A DNA stretch of 35,227 nucleotides, taken from positions 1 through 35,227 of the forward strand of contig CAZWXD010000028.1 of NCBI GenBank assembly GCA_964638035.1. Direction: 5' to 3'. The DNA is from JAGGAG01 sp964638035 (GTDB lineage Bacteria > Gemmatimonadota > Gemmatimonadetes > Gemmatimonadales > GWC2-71-9). Each line of letters opens with the position of its first letter. Position 1 is the stretch's first letter. Below are positions 23,250 through 30,346 of this stretch, one piece after another. A program made the position numbers and the translations under genes. Under the pieces are notes generated by a model, which saw nothing but the letters and a program-made list of their open reading frames with translations, was not told the origin of the DNA and did no database searches.

Positions 23250-24257
23250 ATGCCGGTGACCCGGGCGGTCGAGGAGGCGCCCCTCCTCGTGATTGGTGCG
23301 GGACCTGCCGGGCTCTCGGTGGGGATCGCCGCGCGGAACGCGGGCATCTCGTGTGTGCTGCTGGACCGTGCCACCGTGGTGAGTGCCATCGAGAAGTACC
23401 CGCTCGGCATGACCTTCTTCTCCACGCCGGAGAAGGTGGAGATCGGCGGGATTCCCTTCGTCACCAGCAGCGAGAAGCCAACCCGGCGCGACGGGCTCAT
23501 CTACTACCGCCGCGTGGCCGAGCACTACGGACTCGACATCCGCGTGCGGGAGCACGTCACCGGCGCCCGCCGTGAGCCGGACGGCACCTTCCTGCTGTCG
23601 GTGCAGCGGCCGCATGACCTCGTGCAGTACCGCGCGCGCGCCGTCGTGGTGGCCACCGGGTACTACGACCAGCCCAACCTCCTTGGCGTCGCGGGAGAGG
23701 ACTTGGCGCACGTGCGGCACTACTTCGTGGAGGGCCACCGGCACTGGCGCCAGCACGTGGTCATCGTGGGCGGCGGCAACTCCGCGGTGGACGCGGCGCT
23801 GGAGAGCTGGCGCGCCGGGGCACGGGTGACCATGGTGCTCCGGGGCGATGCCCTGCATTCCACGGTGAAGGCGTGGGTGCTGCCCGACATCGAGAATCGG
23901 CTGCGCGAGGGGAGCATCGGCGTCCGCTACCGGGCGCAGGTCAGGGCCATCACCCCGACCCACGTGGTGCTCGACCACGATGGTGCGATCGAGGAACTGC
24001 CGGCGGACCAGGTGCTGCTGATGACCGGCTACCGGCCCGACCTCACACTCCTCCGCGAACTGGGAGTGCCAATCGATGAGGCCACCGGCGTGCCGACCCA
24101 TGACGAGGCGACCATGGCCACGCCGGTTCCCGGCGTGTACCTGGCTGGCGTCATCGCCGGTGGGTACGACGACAACCGGTTGTTCATCGAGAACACGCGG
24201 CACCATGGGGAGCAGGTGGTGCGGGACGTGCTGGCGCGCCGGCGACCGCACGCCTGA
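23250..24257 (+). CDS. YpdA-like FAD/NAD(P) oxidoreductase
   Basis: 335 aa with two dinucleotide folds: GAGPAGLS (16-23) for FAD and VVIVGGGNSAVD near 170. The stretch KYPLGMTFFSTPEKVEIGGI (about 49-68) is the hallmark of the YpdA family, studied as bacillithiol disulfide reductase in Firmicutes. There is no CxxC as in thioredoxin reductase; the only cysteine is C35. The family's conserved cysteine in the first GxGPCG motif is Ala20 here. Bacillithiol use by this organism is therefore possible but not shown. It is probably cotranscribed with purA. Confidence 0.85.
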   Translation: MPVTRAVEEAPLLVIGAGPAGLSVGIAARNAGISCVLLDRATVVSAIEKYPLGMTFFSTPEKVEIGGIPFVTSSEKPTRRDGLIYYRRVAEHYGLDIRVREHVTGARREPDGTFLLSVQRPHDLVQYRARAVVVATGYYDQPNLLGVAGEDLAHVRHYFVEGHRHWRQHVVIVGGGNSAVDAALESWRAGARVTMVLRGDALHSTVKAWVLPDIENRLREGSIGVRYRAQVRAITPTHVVLDHDGAIEELPADQVLLMTGYRPDLTLLRELGVPIDEATGVPTHDEATMATPVPGVYLAGVIAGGYDDNRLFIENTRHHGEQVVRDVLARRRPHA

Positions 24258-24299
24258 TCCTCCCCGTCCGGGCGGGTATCGCACCGGTGTTTCCATCGC

Positions 24300-24305
24300 T
24301 ATCTT
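24300..24305 (+). promoter_or_regulatory. Possible -10 element for glyQS
   Basis: TATCTT stands out in the 93-nt spacer before glyQS (24258-24350). No good -35 is seen at 17 nt (TATCGC). The leader would be about 39 nt and shows no T-box or strong hairpin. No clear ribosome binding site precedes ATG 24351. Confidence 0.35.
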
Positions 24306-24350
24306 GTCGCCCCGTAAGGACTTCCGTTCACCCCGGGCAATGACGGTTCC

Positions 24351-25685
24351 ATGGCAGATACGACCCTGATGGACAAGCTGGTGTCGCTCGCGAAGCGGCG
24401 TGGCTTCGTGTTCCAGTCCTCCGAGATCTACGGCGGCCTTGGCTCGGTGTGGGACTACGGCCCGCTCGGGGTCGAGCTCAAGCGCAACGTGAAGGACCTG
24501 TGGTGGCGGGCGATGGTCCACGAGCGGGACGACATCGAGGGGATCGACGCGGCGATCCTGATGCACCCACGCGTGTGGGAAGCATCGGGCCACGTGGCCG
24601 GATTCACCGACCCGCTGGTGGACTGCCGCCAGTGCAAGAACCGCTTCCGGGCCGACGACAAGCGGATCAAGGGGACACCGGGCGAGCCCGATGCCCAGTG
24701 CCCCGTGTGCGGCACGAGGGGGAGCCTGACCCAGCCGCGCCTCTTCAACCTCATGTTCAAGACGTTCATGGGCCCGGTGGAGGAGCAGGCCGCCGTGGTG
24801 TACCTGCGCCCCGAGACGGCGCAGGGCATCTACGTCAACTACCAGAACGTGCTCAACGCCTCGCGGCAGAAGGTGCCCTTCGGGATCGCGCAGGTGGGCA
24901 AGGCCTTCCGCAACGAGATCACGCCGGGGAACTTCATCTTCCGGACGCGCGAGTTCGAGCAGATGGAAATGCAGTTTTTCGTAAAGCCGGGCAGCGACGC
25001 GGAATGGTTCGAGCGCTGGCGCGAGTGGCGGATGGCGTGGCACCGGTCGATCGGGCTCACCCCGGCGAAGCTCCGGTGGCACGAGCACGGGCCAGGCGAG
25101 CTGGCCCACTATGCCAGGGCGGCCTTCGACATCGAGTACGAGTTCCCGTTTGGCTGGCAGGAGATCGAGGGTATCCACAACCGGGGTGACTACGACCTGG
25201 GCCGGCACCAGGAGTTCTCGGGCAAGCGGCTCGACTACTTCGACCAGACGGCGAACGAGCGCTTCGTGCCGTTCATTGTCGAGACGTCCGCCGGCGCCGA
25301 TCGCGTGACGTTGACGACCCTGGTGGACGCCTACCGGGAAGAGGTCGTGGACGGGGAGACCCGGGTGGTGCTGGGCTTCCACCCGAAGCTCGCCCCGATC
25401 AAGGCCGGGGTGTTCCCGCTGGTGAAGAAGGACGGCATGCCCGAGCTGGCCGACCGGATCTTCCACGACCTGAAGCGCCGCTTCACCTGCTTCTACGACG
25501 ACAGTGGAGCCATTGGCAGGCGCTACCGCCGGATGGACGAGGCGGGGACGCCGTTCTGCATCACGGTGGACGGCGAAACGGCGGGCAATGGCACCGTGAC
25601 GGTTCGCCACCGCGACGCGATGACGCAGGAGCGGGTTGCCGCCGAGCAGCTGGGGTCGTGGATCGGGGAGCGGCTGGCGGGCTGA
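24351..25685 (+). CDS. glyQS: Glycyl-tRNA synthetase, single-chain alpha2 type
   Basis: 444 aa class II synthetase of the homodimeric kind, not the alpha2beta2 bacterial form. It shows RRGFVFQSSEIYGGLGSVWDYGPLG at the N-terminus (residues 15-39) and a zinc-ribbon-like pair CRQC (91-94) and CPVC. Also present are YLRPETAQGIYVNYQN, motif 2 FRNEITPGNFIFRTREFEQME-type sequence, and motif 3 ETSAGADR. The C-terminal anticodon domain runs from about 345 (LAPIKAGVFPLVKKD). It charges tRNA-Gly in the cytosol. Next gene 12 nt downstream. Confidence 0.96.
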   Translation: MADTTLMDKLVSLAKRRGFVFQSSEIYGGLGSVWDYGPLGVELKRNVKDLWWRAMVHERDDIEGIDAAILMHPRVWEASGHVAGFTDPLVDCRQCKNRFRADDKRIKGTPGEPDAQCPVCGTRGSLTQPRLFNLMFKTFMGPVEEQAAVVYLRPETAQGIYVNYQNVLNASRQKVPFGIAQVGKAFRNEITPGNFIFRTREFEQMEMQFFVKPGSDAEWFERWREWRMAWHRSIGLTPAKLRWHEHGPGELAHYARAAFDIEYEFPFGWQEIEGIHNRGDYDLGRHQEFSGKRLDYFDQTANERFVPFIVETSAGADRVTLTTLVDAYREEVVDGETRVVLGFHPKLAPIKAGVFPLVKKDGMPELADRIFHDLKRRFTCFYDDSGAIGRRYRRMDEAGTPFCITVDGETAGNGTVTVRHRDAMTQERVAAEQLGSWIGERLAG

Positions 25686-25697
25686 GCGGTCCTGGCG

Positions 25698-26393
25698 GTG
25701 CGGCGCGCTGACTTCGAGGCCATGGTCCGGCGGCTGGCGTCGGAGATCCCGTCAGAGTTCCTCGATGGGGTCCTGGAGGTGACGGTGTCGCCCCGGAGCC
25801 TGCCGCACCCCACCCGCGGCGAGATCTGGACCCTGGGCGAGTGCATTCCCGTGGCGGGCGAGGGCGGCGAGGTACAGAGCCGAGTCGTGCTCTACCACGG
25901 CTCGTTCGCGGCCCTGGCCCAGGTGGCGCCCGACTTCGACTGGCGGCGCGAGGCGCGCGAGACGCTGCAGCACGAGCTGCGCCACCACCTCGAATGGCGG
26001 GCGCACCGGGCCGAGCTGGAGGCGCTCGATGCGGCGGCGGAGCAGAACTTTGCCCGGCTCGATGGCGAGCCGTTCGACCCCGGCTTCTACCTGCAGGGCG
26101 AACCGGTGGTGCCAGGGGTGTACCGGGTGGAGGACGACTGGTTCCTCGACCACGAGGTCCGGGTGGTGCCAGCGCGCATCCGGTTCACCTGGCACGGGCG
26201 GCCCTACACGGCCGCCGTGCCCGACGGAACCACGCTCCCGGCGTTCCTGGCCGTGACAGGACTGGAGGATCCCCCGCCTGGCGAGGTTGTCCTGGCCCTT
26301 CGCCGGCCGGTGGGCGTCCTGGACCTGCTCCGCTCGCCGCGGCCGCCGTGGCAGGGCGCGGTGACCGCCGAGCCTGGCGGGCCGGGTGATTAG
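25698..26393 (+). CDS. Zincin-like metallopeptidase family protein
   Basis: 231 aa from GTG 25698. The motif TLQHELRHHLEWRAHRAELE holds an HExxH zinc site (H92, E93, H96). It resembles the small cytosolic zincin-like (MetTypeI) family, whose members have this motif after an N-terminal alpha/beta segment (VRRLASEIPSEFLDGV here). The C-terminal 100 residues (VPGVYRVEDDWFLDHEVRVV, then GEVVLALRRPVGVLDL) look beta-rich and may be an extra domain. There is no signal peptide. Substrate unknown. It sits between glyQS and a secreted propeller gene, in the same direction. Confidence 0.75.
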   Translation: MRRADFEAMVRRLASEIPSEFLDGVLEVTVSPRSLPHPTRGEIWTLGECIPVAGEGGEVQSRVVLYHGSFAALAQVAPDFDWRREARETLQHELRHHLEWRAHRAELEALDAAAEQNFARLDGEPFDPGFYLQGEPVVPGVYRVEDDWFLDHEVRVVPARIRFTWHGRPYTAAVPDGTTLPAFLAVTGLEDPPPGEVVLALRRPVGVLDLLRSPRPPWQGAVTAEPGGPGD

Positions 26394-26432
26394 CTTCCCC
26401 TGACTGGACTGGGTATCCCGCAAGGAGAGGGT

Positions 26433-27578
26433 ATGCGAGCGTTGTTGCTGGCAGGTGCGCTCCTCACGGCGGTGCCGGCTGCGCCGGACCCTGCCTACCG
26501 GCTCGTGGTGGTGAGCGAGTCTGGCGACATCGTCACCTGGATTGCCGTGAAGGACGGCCAGCTGGTGAAGGACCGGGTGGTCCCCATTGGCATCATGCCC
26601 GCCGACATCGACGGCCCCCACAACGTGGTGGTGTCACCCGACCACCGGAGCTACTACGTGTCGGTGGCGCACGGCACGCCCTACGGGTCGCTCTGGCGGA
26701 TGGACGCCGCCAGCGACACCCTCATCGGCCGCGCACCGCTCGAGCTGTTTCCCACCACCATCTCGCTGACCCCGGACGGGGAGCTGGCCTTCGTCGCCAA
26801 CTCCGACTTCTACGGCGACCGGCCGCGGGTGAACCCGGTGACGATCGTGCATACCCCGACGATGAGCACCATCACGCACCTGACGGCGTGCGACATGCCC
26901 CACGGCGTGAAGGTGAACCACGCCGGGAACCTGGTGTACGTGTCCTGCATGCACAGCGACGAGCTGCTCGAGGTGGATGTCTCCACCCTGGCCATTGCCC
27001 GGCGGGTGCGGACCGGCGCCGGCCATGCCAAGCCGGGCGGGCACGATGCCCACGCGCAGCACCAGGCGCCGGCTGCCTCGGCGCCAACCCCCGCGGCGCC
27101 AGGCGGCACCGGGTCGGCCGGAGGGGCCGGGCCCGACCTCTCCCGGGAGTGCGCACCCACGTTCGTGTCGGTGTCGCCCGATGACAGCCGCCTGTACGCG
27201 GCCTGCAACACCAGCTACACGCTCCAGGTATGGGATGCGCGGACGCTCACCCTCCTCAAGGAAGTGCCGACCGGCAAGGGAGCCTACAACGTGGAGCCCT
27301 CCCCGGACGGCCGGTTCGTGATCGTCACCAACAAGAAGGACCAGAGCGTCAGCGTCTTCGACGCGAAGACCCTGGCGGAGCTGGCGCGGGTGCCGACCAC
27401 GAAGAAGATCGTGCACGGCGTGGCCTATTCGCCCGACAACCGGTACGCCTTCATCACCTCCGAGTCGATCGGGTCCGACCCGGGTTCGGTGGACATGATC
27501 GACCTCGGCACCCTCAAGGTGGTGTCCACGCTGCCCGTGCCGGCGCAGCCCACGGGTATCTCGGTGTGGCAGCCATGA
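26433..27578 (+). CDS. Secreted YncE-like beta-propeller protein
   Basis: 381 aa. The signal peptide is short (MRALLLAGALLTAVPAAPD) and an AAGGAGAGG ribosome binding site precedes ATG 26433. Repeated blades follow with the YVTN/YncE pattern: VVVSPDHRSYYVSVA, SLTPDGELAFVANSD, VSPDDSRLYAACN, PSPDGRFVIVTNKKDQ and YSPDNRYAFITSE. A low-complexity insert at about 196-236 is rich in His, Ala, Pro and Gly (GHAKPGGHDAHAQHQ) and might bind metal. Such propellers bind ligands or partners in the periplasm; none is identifiable. It starts a run of closely packed or overlapping genes through priA. Confidence 0.85.
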   Translation: MRALLLAGALLTAVPAAPDPAYRLVVVSESGDIVTWIAVKDGQLVKDRVVPIGIMPADIDGPHNVVVSPDHRSYYVSVAHGTPYGSLWRMDAASDTLIGRAPLELFPTTISLTPDGELAFVANSDFYGDRPRVNPVTIVHTPTMSTITHLTACDMPHGVKVNHAGNLVYVSCMHSDELLEVDVSTLAIARRVRTGAGHAKPGGHDAHAQHQAPAASAPTPAAPGGTGSAGGAGPDLSRECAPTFVSVSPDDSRLYAACNTSYTLQVWDARTLTLLKEVPTGKGAYNVEPSPDGRFVIVTNKKDQSVSVFDAKTLAELARVPTTKKIVHGVAYSPDNRYAFITSESIGSDPGSVDMIDLGTLKVVSTLPVPAQPTGISVWQP

Positions 27579-27835
27579 CCTTCGAGACGGTCACGTCGCT
27601 GGAGGCGCCCGTAGTCCTGGCCCGTGCCAAGTCGTTCTTCGCGGAACGGGTTCCGCTGCAGGCGGCGTTCCCCGAGTCGGAGGGACCAACGTGGCTGGTG
27701 TTGCGGGGGCAGGGCGGGGAGGAGGTCGCTCTCTCCGTCACGCCGCGCGATGGCGGGTCGCACGTCCGGGCCTCCACCCTCTTCTTCGACCAGGTGGTTG
27801 ACCGCTTCCTCACCACGCTGCCGGCGGCCTCATGA
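27575..27835 (+). CDS. Small conserved-looking protein, unknown function
   Basis: 86 aa from ATG 27575, which overlaps the propeller gene stop (ATGA), as its own stop overlaps the next start. I do not recognise the family. It has an amphipathic first half (EAPVVLARAKSFFAERVPLQ) and an alternating beta pattern (TWLVLRGQGGEEVALSVTPR), and ends DQVVDRFLTTLPAAS. It is probably cytosolic: no signal or membrane segment. The double overlap and matching codon use argue that it is a real gene. Confidence 0.7.
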   Translation: MTFETVTSLEAPVVLARAKSFFAERVPLQAAFPESEGPTWLVLRGQGGEEVALSVTPRDGGSHVRASTLFFDQVVDRFLTTLPAAS

Positions 27836-28104
27836 CCACCGCCGCTTCGGGAAGCCTCCTGTTGCGGGTGATGGTGGAAGACGTGTGGGATGCGGTGAAC
27901 CTGCAGGTACCCGCAACGACCCCGGTGGGCGACGTGAAGGCCATGGCCCTCCGGAAGGCTGGCGTGCCGGGCGAACCGTCGCGCTATGTGGCGAAGTTCC
28001 GCGGCGCCGAGCTCGACGACGAGGACCGCTCCCTGGCTGACGTGGACATGGTGGACAATGCCGGGCTGGTCGTCCTGGCTCGGCGCCGGAGGCCGGTCCG
28101 CTGA
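27832..28104 (+). CDS. Ubiquitin-fold (beta-grasp) small protein
   Basis: 90 aa. Residues 10-85 follow the ubiquitin pattern segment by segment. LRVMVEDVWDAVNLQVPAT corresponds to strands 1-2, VGDVKAMALRKAGVP to the helix (compare IENVKAKIQDKEGIP), RYVAKFRGAELDDEDRSLAD to RLIFAGKQLEDGRTLSD, and NAGLVVLARRRR to strand 5. It ends in Arg residues without a GG tail, so it should not be conjugated. No E1, E2 or JAB-like gene is nearby. It may be an adaptor. Both ends overlap or abut neighbours. The fold assignment is by eye. Confidence 0.75.
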   Translation: MTTAASGSLLLRVMVEDVWDAVNLQVPATTPVGDVKAMALRKAGVPGEPSRYVAKFRGAELDDEDRSLADVDMVDNAGLVVLARRRRPVR

Positions 28105-28118
28105 CTGCACGGCCGGCG

Positions 28119-28391
28119 TTGTCGGTGCGGGGTGGTCCCGGCCGAACCACCCGGCTGCTCGGGATCGGGACGGCGGTGATCCTGGCATTCGACGCGGCCC
28201 TCCTCCTGCTCCTCTGGTTCCTCCTGCACCGCGCACTGTTCGGCTGGCTTGCCCTGGCATGCGGGGTGGCCGCCGGGCTCGTCCTGGTGGGGCTCCGGAT
28301 CCATGCGCGCCGGCTGCAGGAGATCTCCCGTGCCCGGCACGAACTCGCCGACGAGCTGCGCTCGCTCAACGAGTTCATCCACCGGCGATAG
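28119..28391 (+). CDS. Small membrane protein with two helices
   Basis: 90 aa from TTG 28119 (GTG 28125 and CTG 28101, the latter overlapping the previous stop, are alternatives). A basic N-terminus (RGGPGRTTR) is followed by helices at about 14-36 (GIGTAVILAFDAALLLLLWF) and 41-60 (FGWLALACGVAAGLVLVGLR). A charged helical cytosolic tail (ARRLQEISRARHELADELRS) could form a coiled coil. Family not recognised. It sits between the ubiquitin-fold gene and the deacetylase gene, one base from the latter. Confidence 0.7.
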   Translation: MSVRGGPGRTTRLLGIGTAVILAFDAALLLLLWFLLHRALFGWLALACGVAAGLVLVGLRIHARRLQEISRARHELADELRSLNEFIHRR

Positions 28392-28392
28392 C

Positions 28393-29304
28393 ATGCCACT
28401 CCCGGTCTTCACGCACCCCGCGTGCGTGCTGCACGAGCCCGGGAGCGACCACCCCGAGTCGCCGGCCCGGCTGCGGGAGGTCCTGGCCGCGCTGGGGGCC
28501 GACTCCCGCATCAGCCTGCGCGAGGCGTCGCCAGCACCGCTGGCGCCGATCCTCCGGGTTCATCCGCAGGCATATCTCGACGGCCTGGAGGCGCTGAGCG
28601 TCGCGGGGGGAGGCCGACTCTTCCTCGATACCGAGATGAGCCCGGACAGCTGGGTTGCCGCGCTCGGTGCGGCCGGCGCCGCGCTGGCTGCGCTCGACGT
28701 GGCGCTGGACACCGGCACCAATGCGTTCGCCGCCATCCGCCCGCCGGGACACCATGCCCTGGCCTCCACCGGGATGGGCTTCTGCCTCCTGAACAACGTC
28801 GTGATTGCCGCCCAGGCTGCCTGTGCGGCTGGCCGGGAGCGTGTGCTCATCGTGGATTGGGACGTGCACCACGGGAATGGGACGCAGGCCCTGGTGGAGG
28901 ACGATCCGGCCATCCGGTTCGTCTCCCTCCACCAGCATCCCTGGTACCCCGGCACGGGCCTCGCCCATGAGCGCGGGGTCGGCAACATCTTCAACGTGCC
29001 CCGGGGGCCTGGCCGGCCGGCCGCCTGGTACGTGGAAGACCTCTGGGATGCGATCCTGGCGGCGACGCGGCAGTGGACTCCTGACGTCGTGCTGCTGTCG
29101 GCCGGGTTCGACGCGATGCTGGGCGATCCACTGGGCGGGTTCACCCTCGAGGCGTCAAACTACGTGGACCTCACGGTGCGACTCCGGGCCCACCTGCCGC
29201 GCGCGCCGATCGTGGGCCTCATGGAGGGCGGATATATTCCTTCGCGCCTTGCCGAGGGTGTGCTCGCCACCTGCGGGGCGCTCGACACCCACGCACCGCA
29301 TTGA
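28393..29304 (+). CDS. Histone deacetylase family / AcuC-like protein
   Basis: 303 aa from ATG 28393. Family motifs are complete: DHPESPARL (19-27), RPPGHHA (H120/H121 catalytic pair), GFCLLNNVVIAA, the zinc motif DWDVHHGNGT (D157, H159) and SAGFDAMLGDPLG. Bacterial members deacetylate lysines (AcuC on acetyl-CoA synthetase) or small acetylated amines; the substrate here is unknown. Cytosolic. The gene starts one base after the two-helix membrane protein stop. Confidence 0.94.
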   Translation: MPLPVFTHPACVLHEPGSDHPESPARLREVLAALGADSRISLREASPAPLAPILRVHPQAYLDGLEALSVAGGGRLFLDTEMSPDSWVAALGAAGAALAALDVALDTGTNAFAAIRPPGHHALASTGMGFCLLNNVVIAAQAACAAGRERVLIVDWDVHHGNGTQALVEDDPAIRFVSLHQHPWYPGTGLAHERGVGNIFNVPRGPGRPAAWYVEDLWDAILAATRQWTPDVVLLSAGFDAMLGDPLGGFTLEASNYVDLTVRLRAHLPRAPIVGLMEGGYIPSRLAEGVLATCGALDTHAPH

Positions 29305-29326
29305 CCACCACCGCAAGGAAGTCGCC

Positions 29327-30346
29327 GTGACCCTGCGCCTGTCCGCCGAGATCCTCGAGCTCCGCACCCGCCACCCGTTCATCATCGCGCGCGGCGGGCA
29401 GAGCGAGTATCGCACGGTGTGGGTGCGGCTCACCGATGCCGACGGGACGGAAGGCTGGGGCGAGGCCGCCGCCACGCGCTTCTACGGCGAGACGGCCGAC
29501 ACCGTGCTCTCGGCGCTCAACCTGTACGCGAGCGTGCTCCCGAAGGATGCCTTTGCGCTCGAGGAGGCGGAGCGGAACTGCGAGGCCACCCTGCGCAACA
29601 ACCCGGCAGCACGGGTGGCCATCTCCACGGCACAGCACGACCTCGCCGCCAGGCGGGCGGGCGTGCCGCTCTGGAAGTTCTTCGGGCTCGACGCCGCGAA
29701 GGCGCCCCGCAGCACCTTCACCATCGGGATCGACACCGTGGAGAAGATGCGGGCCAAGGTGGCCGAGGCAGCGCAGTACCCGATCCTCAAGGTGAAGCTG
29801 GGCACCGACCGTGATGCCGAGATCCTGCGCACCATCCGCGACGCGACCAGTGCCGAGGTCCGGGTGGATGCCAACTGCGCCTGGACGGGGCGGCAGGCGG
29901 TGCAGATGCTCCCCGTGCTCGCGGAGTACGGCGTGACGGTGCTGGAACAGCCGGTGGCGCCCACCGACTACGATGGCTTCGCGGAGGTTCGCCGGCACGC
30001 GCGGATCCCGATCATCGCCGACGAGAGCTGCAAGGTCGCTACCGACATCCCGCCGCTGGTGGGGCGGGTAGACGGGATCAACATCAAGCTGGCCAAGTGC
30101 GGCAGCCTGCGGGAGGCGATCCGGATGGTGGCGGTGGCCCGTGCGCACCACCTGCAGGTGATGCTCGGGTGCATGATCGAGAGCTCCATTGCCATCACGG
30201 CCGCGGCGCACCTGGCGCCGCTGGTGGACATCGTGGACCTGGACGGGGCCGCGCTCCTGGCCAATGACCCCTTCCGGGGCGCCACCATCGATGCTGGCCA
30301 GCTCGTCCTTCCCACCGGCCCGGGGCTCGGCGTCACCAGGCGATGA
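29327..30346 (+). CDS. Dipeptide epimerase, enolase superfamily
   Basis: 339 aa from GTG 29327 with AAGGAA upstream (29315-29320). The frame is open well upstream, but that part is a shadow of the deacetylase. Active-site features are those of L-Ala-D/L-Glu-type epimerases: KVKLG (K155/K157), metal ligands D181 (VDANCAW), E207 (LEQPV) and D232 (ADESCK). Also seen are NIKLAKCGS with the second-face lysine, GCMIESSIA, and DLDGAALL. It probably epimerises a dipeptide in murein peptide recycling; the exact dipeptide is not readable. The stop overlaps the priA start. Confidence 0.9.
   Translation: MTLRLSAEILELRTRHPFIIARGGQSEYRTVWVRLTDADGTEGWGEAAATRFYGETADTVLSALNLYASVLPKDAFALEEAERNCEATLRNNPAARVAISTAQHDLAARRAGVPLWKFFGLDAAKAPRSTFTIGIDTVEKMRAKVAEAAQYPILKVKLGTDRDAEILRTIRDATSAEVRVDANCAWTGRQAVQMLPVLAEYGVTVLEQPVAPTDYDGFAEVRRHARIPIIADESCKVATDIPPLVGRVDGINIKLAKCGSLREAIRMVAVARAHHLQVMLGCMIESSIAITAAAHLAPLVDIVDLDGAALLANDPFRGATIDAGQLVLPTGPGLGVTRR

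Noticed and set aside
23232..25610. A 792-codon minus-strand ORF opposite the YpdA-like gene and glyQS
   Set aside because: It is long only because high GC removes stops; both sense genes are confidently identified.
27832..28104. Complete bacterial ubiquitin-conjugation or CBASS/Bil-type operon
   Set aside because: The small protein lacks a GG end and no E1, E2, JAB or nucleotidyltransferase gene is nearby.
28805..29326. N-terminal extension of the dipeptide epimerase
   Set aside because: It is a shadow frame of the deacetylase gene; GTG 29327 with AAGGAA upstream gives the family-length protein.
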